The notes beneath the pieces are model-generated. The model saw only the letters and a program-made list of their open reading frames with translations, was not told the DNA's origin and did no database searches. From positions 1-22,254 of the forward strand of contig JAUWHV010000001.1 of assembly GCA_030605675.1 (NCBI GenBank): 22,254 nucleotides of DNA, given 5' to 3'. The DNA comes from Deltaproteobacteria bacterium. Lineage in GTDB: Bacteria; Desulfobacterota; Dissulfuribacteria; Dissulfuribacterales; UBA3076. This document shows, one piece after another, positions 6,577 through 14,094 of the stretch; within the stretch, counting starts at the first letter, position 1, and the number at the start of each line of letters is the position of its first letter. Made by a program: the position numbers and the translations under genes.

Positions 6577-7383
6577 CTATTCACCTGAATTTACATATCT
6601 TTTGTAAATTAACAACAGGCCTTCTAAAACAAGGTCTGGCAATACTGTTTCTACTAGAGAGCAATGCGGGGCTATTATCGGTGCCAGTCCTCCTGTAGCT
6701 ACCACCTTGGGTTTTTGAGTAAATTCCGTTAAAAGACGACTTATGATTCCGTCTGTCAGGCCGGCAAAGCCGTAGATGATGCCTGCCTTGATTGCCGAGG
6801 CAGTGTCCTGACCCATGGCAGTTTCAGGTTTGGCAAAAAGTTCCACCCTTGGGAGTCTGGACGTACCTTTAAAAAGGGCCTCTGCCGCGAGGAGCAAGCC
6901 GGGAGCTATGGAACCACCCAGGTATTCACCCTTTGATGATACACAGTCGAAAGTGGTTGCGGTTCCATAATCGACTATAATCACAGCATTTTTATACCTT
7001 GAATATGCAGCCAGAGAATTTACGAGCCGGTCTGCTCCCACTTCATGGGGGCGCTTATAAAGGATGGGCATCCCGACAGGTACATCTTCCTGAACTACAA
7101 GGGCCCTTTTTTCCATATAATGGAGGGTTAATTCCTCCCAGCTATGTATTAAGGGGGGCACAACACAGGATATCACTGTGTCCCCAATATCTTTTAGTTC
7201 TATTTTTTCAAGCCGGCACAACTGGTCCAAAGATACGGCCAATTCATCAGAGGTGGCTTCCTTGTCCGTGCGAATTCGCCAGTTTTTGAGAAGGTAGTCA
7301 TCCTGGAAAAGGCCAATTACAGTGTGTGTGTTTCCAATATCTACAGCCAGGAAGTATTTCCCGGATTGTCTGCTATTTTCCAT
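6577..7383 (-). CDS. coaX: Type III pantothenate kinase
   Basis: 268 residues; catalyses the first committed step of coenzyme A synthesis (pantothenate to 4'-phosphopantothenate) in the cytoplasm. Motifs of the CoaX family of the ASKHA fold: phosphate-binding DIGNTHTVIGLF (15-26), PHEVGADRL with the catalytic Asp118, DYGTATTFD (138-146), and GGSIAPGL (156-163). Length is typical. It is transcribed opposite to waaA and is enclosed by two direct copies of a heptamer-containing repeat, so it may have moved or been duplicated as a unit. The ATG at 7383 is the only start that leaves a short leader before the first strand; the ribosome-binding site is weak. Confidence 0.96.
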   Translation of the reverse strand: MENSRQSGKYFLAVDIGNTHTVIGLFQDDYLLKNWRIRTDKEATSDELAVSLDQLCRLEKIELKDIGDTVISCVVPPLIHSWEELTLHYMEKRALVVQEDVPVGMPILYKRPHEVGADRLVNSLAAYSRYKNAVIIVDYGTATTFDCVSSKGEYLGGSIAPGLLLAAEALFKGTSRLPRVELFAKPETAMGQDTASAIKAGIIYGFAGLTDGIISRLLTEFTQKPKVVATGGLAPIIAPHCSLVETVLPDLVLEGLLLIYKRYVNSGE

Positions 7384-7397
7384 GGTGGATATAATTC

Positions 7398-7486
7398 CTG
7401 TAACTATTCAGGTTGAAGACTGAAGGCTGAAGACTGAAGTATTTCAACCATCTCGCAACGATCGAACAGAGATGAATCCTCTAAAC
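7398..7486 (+). repeat. Direct repeat flanking coaX, copy 2 (four heptamers)
   Basis: 89 bp matching 6406-6488: the same CTGTAACTATTCAGG start, four RYTGAAG units (7412-7439) and the same ending through CCTCTAAAC. It differs mainly by one extra heptamer, as expected from replication slippage. Mobile element copy B begins at the very next base. Confidence 0.9.
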
Positions 7487-7645
7487 GTAACCGTTCACGG
7501 GGTTACAACGCCCGTTTTACCGCAACTTACCGAACTGTAAGCGTTTACAGGGTGCTGCAGATGCGAGGCGGAGGGTACGCAGACGTACTACCTGTACTTC
7601 AAGTGCCCGACAACAAAGCAGATGCTGTGCCCTGTGAACGCTTAC
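7487..7645 (+). mobile_element. MITE-like element, copy B (full length, 159 bp)
   Basis: Left end GTAACCGTTCACGGGG; right end GCCCTGTGAACGCTTAC at 7645. A second copy of the end sequence, GTAAGCGTTTACAGGG, lies internally in the same orientation as the left end (about 7536-7551). About 90% identical by eye to copy C, with a four-base indel. It contains a small hairpin based on GTACGCAGACGTAC. Flanks CTCTAAAC and CTAAAACA are only an imperfect duplication. The right end abuts the TAG stop of the porin gene. No coding capacity. Confidence 0.85.
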
Positions 7646-8962
7646 CTAAAACAGGACTTGGAAATGCGTAACAAGGATATCATTGTCAATGTTCTCGCCA
7701 TGCATCTCCTCCCTGAACGAGTAATTTAGCTGCCATTTGATATCTTGCCCGTGAATGAACCAATTATATCCCACGGTATACCAACGGCTGTCTAAAGCAT
7801 TATCAACATCCACATTCGGATTAAACTCATCATACCGCGCAGTGAGCTGGAAATTGTCGGTGAGGTCTATTTGTGTCTGTATGCCGTAGCCGTATTGACG
7901 CTTGGACTCATCGCCATTTTGCGTTATGTATTCGAACTGCAGGTGTATCGGCTTCCAGTCGAACGCGAAACTAAAATCCCAAAGCTGCATGTTATTCGCA
8001 ACCTTGTGGTGATCTATAGGATATTCATAATGGTCGCCAACTTCTCTTGCCTTGCCAAGGACCGTGGTTTCATAATCATAGCCCGTCTGATCGTAGGCAT
8101 AACTTGTGCCTAAAATGAAGTGTGGTGATGGTCGCCAGAGGAACATGCCGGAAACCATGAAGTTTTCGTTATCATTACGCATATGATTGAATGCGTTGCC
8201 GTTGTATAACCCGATTGCGTAAAAGAACGGCGAACCGTTGATTTTTGCTCCATGGGCCCGGCCGTCCCATTGACCGTTTCTGGGTGACTCCAGGCTGATT
8301 CCGATTTCACGCTTTCGGGCGAGCTTGTCGACCACAAGAGGGCGTTCACATAGCGGAAGTTTCGGTCCGGCCGTAGTATATGATGGTGAAAAACGCGACT
8401 TGAACTGCCCAACCCTTACGTTGACAAAAGGATGCGCCTTATAGACAAAATATGCGTCCTGGAGTTTTACGCCAATGTCCTGTTTTTTGAGCTCGTAATC
8501 CGGCGTTGCAGGATCCAGCTTGTCTGCGTTGTGGTCGCCGTCCACACTGAGTTGTACATGGTATTTCCACCGGTCAGTAACGTCGCCATACCAGCGGAGA
8601 CGAACACGGCGCATGGAAAACCCGTCGAATTCAGAGTCGTCAAATGCATTCTGATGAGTCACTTCATCGAGATCGCCATTTTCAATATGAGTGTATCGCG
8701 CCTGTACACGTCCCTTAAAGTTGACACTCATAGGTTTACGGGCGCTTTTAACAACAAACTCTTTTTCATGAGGAGACGGCTTCCACTCTTCCTCGATTTC
8801 CTTTATCCGTCCCTCCTTTATTTTAACAATATCATCCTCAGTAACTATTCCTTTTTTAATAAGTACTTGAAGCAATTCATCAGCCGTCAGCTCGGCAAAG
8901 CTGTTAACCACACCACCGAACAAAAAAAATACGAAAAAAACAACACTGTACCATTTCTTCAT
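7646..8962 (-). CDS. Phosphate-selective porin O/P family outer-membrane protein
   Basis: 438 residues. A Sec signal peptide (MKKWYSVVFF..., cleavage likely after NSFA, residue 23) is followed by a short helical/charged segment (ELTADELLQVLIKKG, through about residue 60) and then a beta-rich region with alternating hydrophobic residues, many aromatics and the terminal Phe expected of an outer-membrane barrel. Blocks such as FSMRRVRLRWYGDVTDRWKY, VRVGQFKSRFSP and RWYTVGYNWF match the OprP/OprO (PF07396) family of anion or pyrophosphate porins; actual selectivity cannot be read. A strong GGAGGAGG lies 8 bases ahead of the start. A mobile element touches the stop codon but leaves the terminal Phe intact. 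The Cys-rich gene is 110 bp upstream on the same strand. Confidence 0.88.
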   Translation of the reverse strand: MKKWYSVVFFVFFLFGGVVNSFAELTADELLQVLIKKGIVTEDDIVKIKEGRIKEIEEEWKPSPHEKEFVVKSARKPMSVNFKGRVQARYTHIENGDLDEVTHQNAFDDSEFDGFSMRRVRLRWYGDVTDRWKYHVQLSVDGDHNADKLDPATPDYELKKQDIGVKLQDAYFVYKAHPFVNVRVGQFKSRFSPSYTTAGPKLPLCERPLVVDKLARKREIGISLESPRNGQWDGRAHGAKINGSPFFYAIGLYNGNAFNHMRNDNENFMVSGMFLWRPSPHFILGTSYAYDQTGYDYETTVLGKAREVGDHYEYPIDHHKVANNMQLWDFSFAFDWKPIHLQFEYITQNGDESKRQYGYGIQTQIDLTDNFQLTARYDEFNPNVDVDNALDSRWYTVGYNWFIHGQDIKWQLNYSFREEMHGENIDNDILVTHFQVLF

Positions 8963-9072
8963 AAACTATTCCTCCTCCCTCTGTTTCCAAAACCAACACC
9001 ACTTCCCGATAATGATCCCTTATATTCAGTCTTTTGCCATAAAATATCCATGTAACTCACAAGTACCACAGT

Positions 9073-9435
9073 TTAAGCATAGCCGGAACCGGAATCCGGT
9101 CCTTGAGATGCATGAGGTTCCTTGATTGATTTTATAGAGGACAGGCCCTGCTGTCTATCTCTAATAAACGGGTGGGGCGAATTAATATGAGAATTGGAAG
9201 TATCCAATAAAACTGGAACTCTTTTGCTTTTGAATTGCTCACATATTCTGCCGGGTAAAAGGAATAAATCATGATATTCACATATACCGGCATCACCCCT
9301 GGATGATGAGTGAAAAGAAGAAAGTATAAGTATACCAGGGAACAAAGACTCTAATATTTTTGGATCATTATTGAAAAACTTACAATCATTACATGTTATT
9401 ATCTTATTAGACTTCTTCCTTGATAACATAAACAT
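9073..9435 (-). CDS. Conserved small Cys-rich protein of unknown function
   Basis: 120 residues. The N-terminal two thirds carry four cysteines in a CxxC...C...C arrangement (C15, C18, C52, C65) with ITCNDCKFF, LESLFPGILILSSFHSSSRGDAGICEYHDLFLLPGRICEQF. I recognise this as a small domain seen in Desulfobacterota proteins of unknown role; four Cys suggest metal binding, but this is inference. The last ~45 residues (rich in Ser, His, Pro, Gly) look unconserved. GAGG stands about 11 bases before the ATG, and a good promoter lies 43 bases further up. The gene precedes the porin on the same strand. The TTG/ATG choice is not critical: a second in-frame ATG is two codons in. Confidence 0.7.
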   Translation of the reverse strand: MFMLSRKKSNKIITCNDCKFFNNDPKILESLFPGILILSSFHSSSRGDAGICEYHDLFLLPGRICEQFKSKRVPVLLDTSNSHINSPHPFIRDRQQGLSSIKSIKEPHASQGPDSGSGYA

Positions 9436-9464
9436 ATTTAATTAAGCCTCAAACAATATAGTGA

Positions 9465-9478
9465 TTTGGTGTGCCAAA
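9465..9478 (-). promoter_or_regulatory. Operator-like palindrome at the start site of the Cys-rich gene
   Basis: TTTGG-TGTG-CCAAA, a perfect 5-bp inverted repeat with a four-base centre, touching the inner edge of the -10 hexamer and covering the expected transcription start. Position suggests a repressor site; the palindrome is short, so chance is possible. Confidence 0.35.
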
Positions 9479-9505
9479 CTATATATTACTTTAAATCAAA
9501 GTCAA
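9478..9505 (-). promoter_or_regulatory. Sigma-70-type promoter for the Cys-rich gene
   Basis: On the minus strand TTGACT (9505-9500) is followed after 16 bp by TATAGT (9483-9478), one mismatch from each consensus hexamer, in a very AT-rich stretch. Predicted transcription begins near 9471, about 36 bases before the ATG at 9435. The rest of the 9436-9618 spacer shows nothing else recognisable. Confidence 0.65.
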
Positions 9506-9618
9506 TAATTAAGATGTAATCTGGATATTTCATATAAGATATGGGCAGCAAACACCCGGAATTCTGTCCCGTCTAGATTTTCTTAAGCAGAGATCCGATG
9601 ATATCATTATAAACTTTT

Positions 9619-9773
9619 GTAACCGTTCACGGGATTACAACGCCCATTTTACCGCAAACGAACTGTAAGCGTTTACAGGGTGCTGCAGATGCGAGGCGGA
9701 AGATACGCAGACGTACTTCCTGTACTTCAAGTGCCCGACAACAAAGCAGATACGGTGCCATGTGAACGCTTAC
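9619..9773 (+). mobile_element. MITE-like element, copy C (full length, 155 bp)
   Basis: Same structure as copy B: left end GTAACCGTTCACGGG, internal repeat GTAAGCGTTTACAGGG, right end GTGAACGCTTAC at 9773. A perfect 8-bp target duplication, AAACTTTT, flanks it (9611-9618 and 9774-9781). Its right end overlaps the last bases of the SWIM gene and supplies its TAA stop. The ends and duplication length match what is known for the IS66 family; there is no transposase. Confidence 0.87.
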
Positions 9774-10609
9774 AAACTTTTTTTGTTCTTTATCCGCACC
9801 TGCTCATAGATTACCTCCATGGCCTCGATAAAAGAGTTGTCACCCGGCCAGAAGGGAGGATAGTCACCCTGCTTTTTTATAAGCAGGGCGGGCACTCCAG
9901 GGCCTTTGGGAGTTGGCGGCAATTCGGGGATGCTGTTGCCTTGCCAGAAATCCCTTAGCCCTACCTCCCCTTCCAGCGCCATCCTGGATGGAGCTGGAAA
10001 ACGGCTTGCAACCGGTTCAGGCTTTGCGTCCAGTCCTTCTTCCATCTCCGCGACTAGGGCCTTCCCAAGGGGTGTGGCGGCAAGTTCCTTCCTTAGTTTT
10101 TTTCTGGTAATGCCCCGGAGCTCAAAGAGCAGAAAAGGGTCTTGATCAAGGAGGCCCGCCACCTTGTAATATGTTCCTGCAACGTGCTTGCACGGGTTGG
10201 CCCAGTCCGGACAACTGCACGCGGTCTTGAGATCGGCTGGAGAGGCGGGAAGGAGGGAGACACCGGAATCCCTGAAGGCATCTTCGATATCATCAGGCAT
10301 CTCGTTCATAAGGAGCCTTGAAAGCCAACCCGCATTGACGGCAAGGCGTTTTAGAATCTGTTTCCACTTCTTTGCCGCAATGGCTTTCAACTGTATTTTG
10401 ACCGTGTACCGGGGCTCCTTGTACACCCCGAAATATGGATTAATATTCCCCCGGAGTCTTGCGTTTATATGCGCTCCTTCTATTGAGAAGGACAGTATGC
10501 GGCCTGGATGGCTGTAACTTCGTCCACGGCTCAGTCGTCCGGCATCCGTGCATTGCTCAAGGGCCTCCAGAAATCGCTCTCCCCACCAGGTGCGGCTTAT
10601 TCTTGCCAT
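9770..10609 (-). CDS. SWIM zinc-finger protein (COG4279/YwqB-like)
   Basis: 279 residues. The SWIM signature CSCPDWANPCKHV is complete (C131, C133, C140, H142; CxCx6CxH), a zinc-binding fold linked to DNA or protein binding. The N-terminus (ARISRTWWGERFLEALE, GRSYSHPGRI) matches the bacterial family that accompanies SNF2 helicases, such as B. subtilis ywqB next to ywqA. It starts three bases after the SNF2 stop, so translation is coupled and a joint complex is likely; the role is not established, with DNA repair or transcription recycling as guesses. The stop TAA comes from mobile element copy C. Removing the element and one target repeat restores TTA-TAA at the same codon, so the protein has not been altered. 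Confidence 0.88.
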   Translation of the reverse strand: MARISRTWWGERFLEALEQCTDAGRLSRGRSYSHPGRILSFSIEGAHINARLRGNINPYFGVYKEPRYTVKIQLKAIAAKKWKQILKRLAVNAGWLSRLLMNEMPDDIEDAFRDSGVSLLPASPADLKTACSCPDWANPCKHVAGTYYKVAGLLDQDPFLLFELRGITRKKLRKELAATPLGKALVAEMEEGLDAKPEPVASRFPAPSRMALEGEVGLRDFWQGNSIPELPPTPKGPGVPALLIKKQGDYPPFWPGDNSFIEAMEVIYEQVRIKNKKSL

Positions 10610-10612
10610 TTT

Positions 10613-13600
10613 TTACTCCAGCACGGCATCCCGGCTAAGCGTAATAAGCTCACGGAACGCTGTGTCATCCAACTCTGTCAGCCAGGATTCGTCACTCCCG
10701 GTAATGCTTTCAGCAAGCCGTTGTTTTTCTTCCAGCATTTGGTCAATTCTCTCCTCCAGGGTACCAATGGTCACCATTTTGTGGACAAATACCTTTTTGG
10801 TCTGGCCTATTCGAAAGGCCCGGTCAGTAGCCTGGTTCTCCACTGCCGGGTTCCACCAGCGGTCAAAATGAAAGACGTAGCTGGCCTTTGTCAGGGTGAT
10901 GCCTGTGCCGCCGGCCTTGAGTGAAAGGACAAATACGGAAGGCCCGGTCTCAGGCGCCTGGAACTCGGTTATCATCTTCTCCCTGCGGGTCCTTGAAACA
11001 GCCCCGTAGAGGAAATATGTATTGAAATGGCATTCCCGCCTGAACAGCCGTTCCAGGGCCTTTCCCGCCTCGGCAAACTGGGTGAAAAGGAGCAGGCTTT
11101 CCCCTTCCGAGATGACCTCTTCGGCCATACTCACCACACGGTCAAGCTTATGGGACCGTGATATGCTGAATTCGCTTCCGTCCTGGAGAAACTGGGATGG
11201 ATGATTGCATATCTGTTTGAGACGCATGAGGGTTGACAGGATCATTCCCTTTCTTTGAATACCCTCGGCCTTGCTCAAATCCGCTTCGACTTTCCGTATA
11301 ACCGCCTCGTACAAGGATGCCTGTTCTTTTGTAAGGTTGCAATAGACCTTTTGTTCTATCTTGTCAGGCAGATCGCTGATAATGGATTTGTCGGTTTTCA
11401 TCCGTCTCAGGATGAATGGTTCCACCATGCGTTTCAGCATGGCCAGACTTGCCTGGTCATCGTTTTTCTGCACAGGGATCTCAAAGTTCTTTTTAAACCT
11501 GGCAGGTGTTCCAAGGTAGCCGGGATTAAGAAAATGCATAATGGACCACAGATCCATGAGACGGTTTTCAACAGGCGTGCCAGTAAGCGCCATACGACGG
11601 TCTGCCTTGAGCTTGCATATGGCCCTGGTCTGGACGGATTTGGGATTTTTTATATTTTGGGCCTCGTCCACTACGATCCTGTGCCATCCCACAGCGTTCA
11701 GGGCCTTTGCGTCCATCCTTGCCAGGGCAAAGGATGTAATCACCACATCCCGGCCTGAGCAGGCCTCCATAAATGCTTTTGGTCTTTTGGCACGGGCCGG
11801 GCCGTGGTGAAGCAGGCAGGTAATCCGAGGGGCGAATCGCTCAAGCTCCTTTTCCCAGTTTCCCAGCACAGAGGTAGGCACAATCAGCAAAGTCGGCCCG
11901 ACATTGTCCGTCTCCTTTCGCTCATTGACAAGCAGGGCGATGACCTGCACGGTCTTTCCAAGTCCCATGTCGTCGGCAAGACACGGACCCATGCCAAGCC
12001 GCTCCAGGTAATGAAGCCAGGAAAGGCCCCGCTTCTGGTATTCCCGCAGTTTGCCCCTGAGCCCGGAAGGGGTATCCATAAGTTCAAGACGCTTGTCCCC
12101 AAGCCTGGCCATCATCTCCTTCAGGCCGCCGTCCAGTGCGACTTCAAGCTCATCCCTTTCCCTGTCTCCGGCCGTCATCCGCATCAGGTCCGAAAGGGAC
12201 ATGGACAGGGCACCATCCCCCTGGGACTTCCAGAGATCGAGCATGCCGCTCATCTTCTCGCGGTCGATCTCCATCCACTGACCCCTGAAGTGCACAAGGT
12301 TCGACTTGGCCTCCACCAGGGCCTGCCATTCATCCCTGCTGACCGGCTCTTCCCCTATGGAAAACTCGTAGCGGTAATCCACCAGGGATGAAATATTGAA
12401 ATACCCGCTTGGCACACCGGCGTCACTTGAAGCCGCTGGAGATGAAGCCCTGAGCCGCAGCATGGCCCTTTGACGTCCTTCAGGGGTCCACCAGGATGGG
12501 ACCATAACCTTGAAGCCCGCATCTTCAAGCACCCAGGCGCTTTCGCGCAAGAATTCCAGGGCCTGGTCCCTGGTGAGGTGCAGGCGAGCCGGATGCTGAT
12601 TCCTGAGGCCGTCCCACACCCCGGCATAAATCCGGCCGGCATGGCCGAACTGCAGTAAAAGGGACTGCTCAAAATCATCTCCGAACTGGTGGATAAAGGC
12701 CTTTCGCTCTTTTCCTTTCATGCCCCAGTATTCCTCAAGGGGCACCTGCAGCGAAGGATCTTTTCTTGAGGCCGCCAGCCACTCTATGCTCCAGTCGTCC
12801 GGGGACTCAGGCAAGGCGGTTTCAAGACGGAAACAGAGAATAAAATCCGACTTCCCGCCCATTGCGGAAAGGCGTTTCTGCCATGCGTGCCATTTTTCCC
12901 ACGTATCTTGAGAGATGCGTCCGGCCTTGCCTCCGGGAAGGCATCCTGAAACCATGGTTCCTTCCACGGATTTCATGATTTTTTGAGTAAAGGGCGTAGC
13001 AGCGATAAAATCAGCCAGGGTCTGCTGTGAGTAATGGTCCAGCAAGTCGGCAGGATCATACAGGGCTGGAACGGGTGTTTTTTTGACCTTGGCCGCATCC
13101 GGAAAGACAGCCCGGCAGATGCCCGGCATAACGGCTGAGAAGGTCTTGATCGTTTCTTCATAACCGGGTGAAATAATCTGCCATGCGGGCACAAAAGAAA
13201 TGCCGGGAGATTTTTCCTTTTTTCCCCGGCCTTTGCGCTTTGTTTCTTCCCTTGGCAGGATAGACGGGATATACTGGTGCCTGATGATGACATCCTTTAC
13301 TGCCCGGCCGAAATGGTACCAGAAGATAAGATCCCGGCCGGGGATAACTCTGTCGCTGTAATACTGCACCAGGAAATGCAGTTCTTTAAGAAAAAGCAGG
13401 GAGTCATTGACGGCCAGGCAGTTTACGCGCCAGGACTTCCACTCAAATTCATCCGGCAAATCCGTGCCAAGATGCATGGCCATTTCAAATGACGGCAAAG
13501 GCCCGTCCTTTGTGCTGGGCAAGGCAAAGCGCACATTAATGCCGTCTTCATGCAACTGGGCCGGGAGATGCTTTGACAGGGGCAGGACATCGGAAAAGAA

Positions 13601-13756
13601 GGCGTGCAGCTCCTCATCTCCAAGATGCCCGGGGTGCTTGACGGTATTAGGCCCGACCTTGCCGGAGATCTGCCTTTCCACCCACAGGACAAACCGTCCT
13701 GTATTTTTAAAATCCGGCTTGTCGCCGGGAAACCAAGTACCGTGGAGAATATGCAT
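10613..13756 (-). CDS. SNF2-family helicase/ATPase (YwqA-like)
   Basis: 1047 residues. The N-terminal ~550 residues form the accessory region of bacterial SNF2 proteins (PF12419-like, WDGLR and LRAS-type blocks). The ATPase follows: motif I ADDMGLGKTVQ (594-604, Lys601), motif II DEAQ (697-700), motif III LTGTP (724-728), and in the second RecA lobe LKAGGTGITL (946-955) and the arginine-finger block TDRAFRIGQ (977-985). All catalytic motifs are intact. This family translocates on double-stranded DNA and remodels bound proteins. It forms an operon with the SWIM gene. Sampled lines are about 58% GC (12001-12060, 35 of 60) against 35-43% in sampled neighbours, which suggests transfer. The ATG at 13756 lacks a strong ribosome-binding site. 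Confidence 0.94.
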   Translation of the reverse strand: MHILHGTWFPGDKPDFKNTGRFVLWVERQISGKVGPNTVKHPGHLGDEELHAFFSDVLPLSKHLPAQLHEDGINVRFALPSTKDGPLPSFEMAMHLGTDLPDEFEWKSWRVNCLAVNDSLLFLKELHFLVQYYSDRVIPGRDLIFWYHFGRAVKDVIIRHQYIPSILPREETKRKGRGKKEKSPGISFVPAWQIISPGYEETIKTFSAVMPGICRAVFPDAAKVKKTPVPALYDPADLLDHYSQQTLADFIAATPFTQKIMKSVEGTMVSGCLPGGKAGRISQDTWEKWHAWQKRLSAMGGKSDFILCFRLETALPESPDDWSIEWLAASRKDPSLQVPLEEYWGMKGKERKAFIHQFGDDFEQSLLLQFGHAGRIYAGVWDGLRNQHPARLHLTRDQALEFLRESAWVLEDAGFKVMVPSWWTPEGRQRAMLRLRASSPAASSDAGVPSGYFNISSLVDYRYEFSIGEEPVSRDEWQALVEAKSNLVHFRGQWMEIDREKMSGMLDLWKSQGDGALSMSLSDLMRMTAGDRERDELEVALDGGLKEMMARLGDKRLELMDTPSGLRGKLREYQKRGLSWLHYLERLGMGPCLADDMGLGKTVQVIALLVNERKETDNVGPTLLIVPTSVLGNWEKELERFAPRITCLLHHGPARAKRPKAFMEACSGRDVVITSFALARMDAKALNAVGWHRIVVDEAQNIKNPKSVQTRAICKLKADRRMALTGTPVENRLMDLWSIMHFLNPGYLGTPARFKKNFEIPVQKNDDQASLAMLKRMVEPFILRRMKTDKSIISDLPDKIEQKVYCNLTKEQASLYEAVIRKVEADLSKAEGIQRKGMILSTLMRLKQICNHPSQFLQDGSEFSISRSHKLDRVVSMAEEVISEGESLLLFTQFAEAGKALERLFRRECHFNTYFLYGAVSRTRREKMITEFQAPETGPSVFVLSLKAGGTGITLTKASYVFHFDRWWNPAVENQATDRAFRIGQTKKVFVHKMVTIGTLEERIDQMLEEKQRLAESITGSDESWLTELDDTAFRELITLSRDAVLE

Positions 13757-13811
13757 AGCGTGGTCTTAAATGCATTAATTGTTTAGACAGTAGACACTTT
13801 TTTATTTTTTT

Positions 13812-13898
13812 GAACCGCAGAATATCGAACAAGAAATATCGAATGTCGAAATAATACCTTCGAAATTCTGCGGTTCCTTGTTCTGCGGTTCGATATTC
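13812..13898. repeat. Foldback heptamer repeat (AAYRTCG family)
   Basis: GAACCGCAG is followed by 7-bp units AATATCG, AACAAGA, AATATCG, AATGTCG (13821-13848), an 8-bp spacer, and an inverted set: TTCGAAATTCTGCGGTTC then CTTGTTCTGCGGTTCGATAT. GAACCGCAGAAT (13812-13823) pairs exactly with ATTCTGCGGTTC (13865-13876). It lies between the divergent SNF2 and DUF4139 genes; a T-rich tract precedes it. The remainder of 13757-14094 holds only the hairpin listed below and no convincing promoter. Confidence 0.8.
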
Positions 13899-14031
13899 AA
13901 AATGGATGACTAAAGAACCAATCTCGAAAAGTGTAAACTACAGAATGAAGGATGCCGATAGGTTAGATACATTATTGTATTGTTATGGGCAAGTGAAAAC
14001 GACAGGAATTGGTCTGGGAAACATGATTCAA

Positions 14032-14071
14032 AATTGTGCCCGAATTGTGCCTGAACGGTTTTTCCGTTCAG
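14032..14071 (+). promoter_or_regulatory. Tandem 11-mer and hairpin in the DUF4139 leader
   Basis: AATTGTGCCCG and AATTGTGCCTG stand in tandem (14032-14053, spacing of one helical turn). The second overlaps a perfect 8-bp stem, CTGAACGG-TTTTT-CCGTTCAG (14051-14071), 23 bases before the ATG. It could be a protein-binding site or an RNA hairpin near the ribosome-binding site; no T tract follows the stem, so a terminator is unlikely. Confidence 0.45.
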
Positions 14072-14082
14072 ACACTGATTAC

Positions 14083-14092
14083 GAGGGAGGAG
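14083..14092 (+). promoter_or_regulatory. Ribosome-binding site fixing the DUF4139 start
   Basis: GAGGGAGGAG stands two bases before ATG at 14095 (core GGAGG about 5 bases away), directly followed by a signal-peptide coding stretch. It selects 14095 over the open frame that extends to 13906. Confidence 0.75.
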
Positions 14093-14094
14093 CC

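Noticed and set aside
8432..9055. 207-codon plus-strand open frame opposite the porin
   Set aside because: It is antisense to a well-identified porin with signal peptide and ribosome-binding site, and its sequence resembles no family I know.
9680..9958. Open frame starting inside mobile element C
   Set aside because: It runs from the element into the antisense of the SWIM gene; the element copies do not share a conserved frame.
10508..13786. Many plus-strand open frames opposite the SNF2 and SWIM genes
   Set aside because: They are low-stop shadows of GC-rich coding sequence, with no recognisable domains or start signals.
13764..13811. T-rich tract as terminator for a plus-strand gene
   Set aside because: No plus-strand gene ends here and no stem precedes the tract.
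13906..14094. 63-codon N-terminal extension of the DUF4139 protein
   Set aside because: It would bury the signal peptide, has no ribosome-binding site, and a strong one lies directly before 14095.
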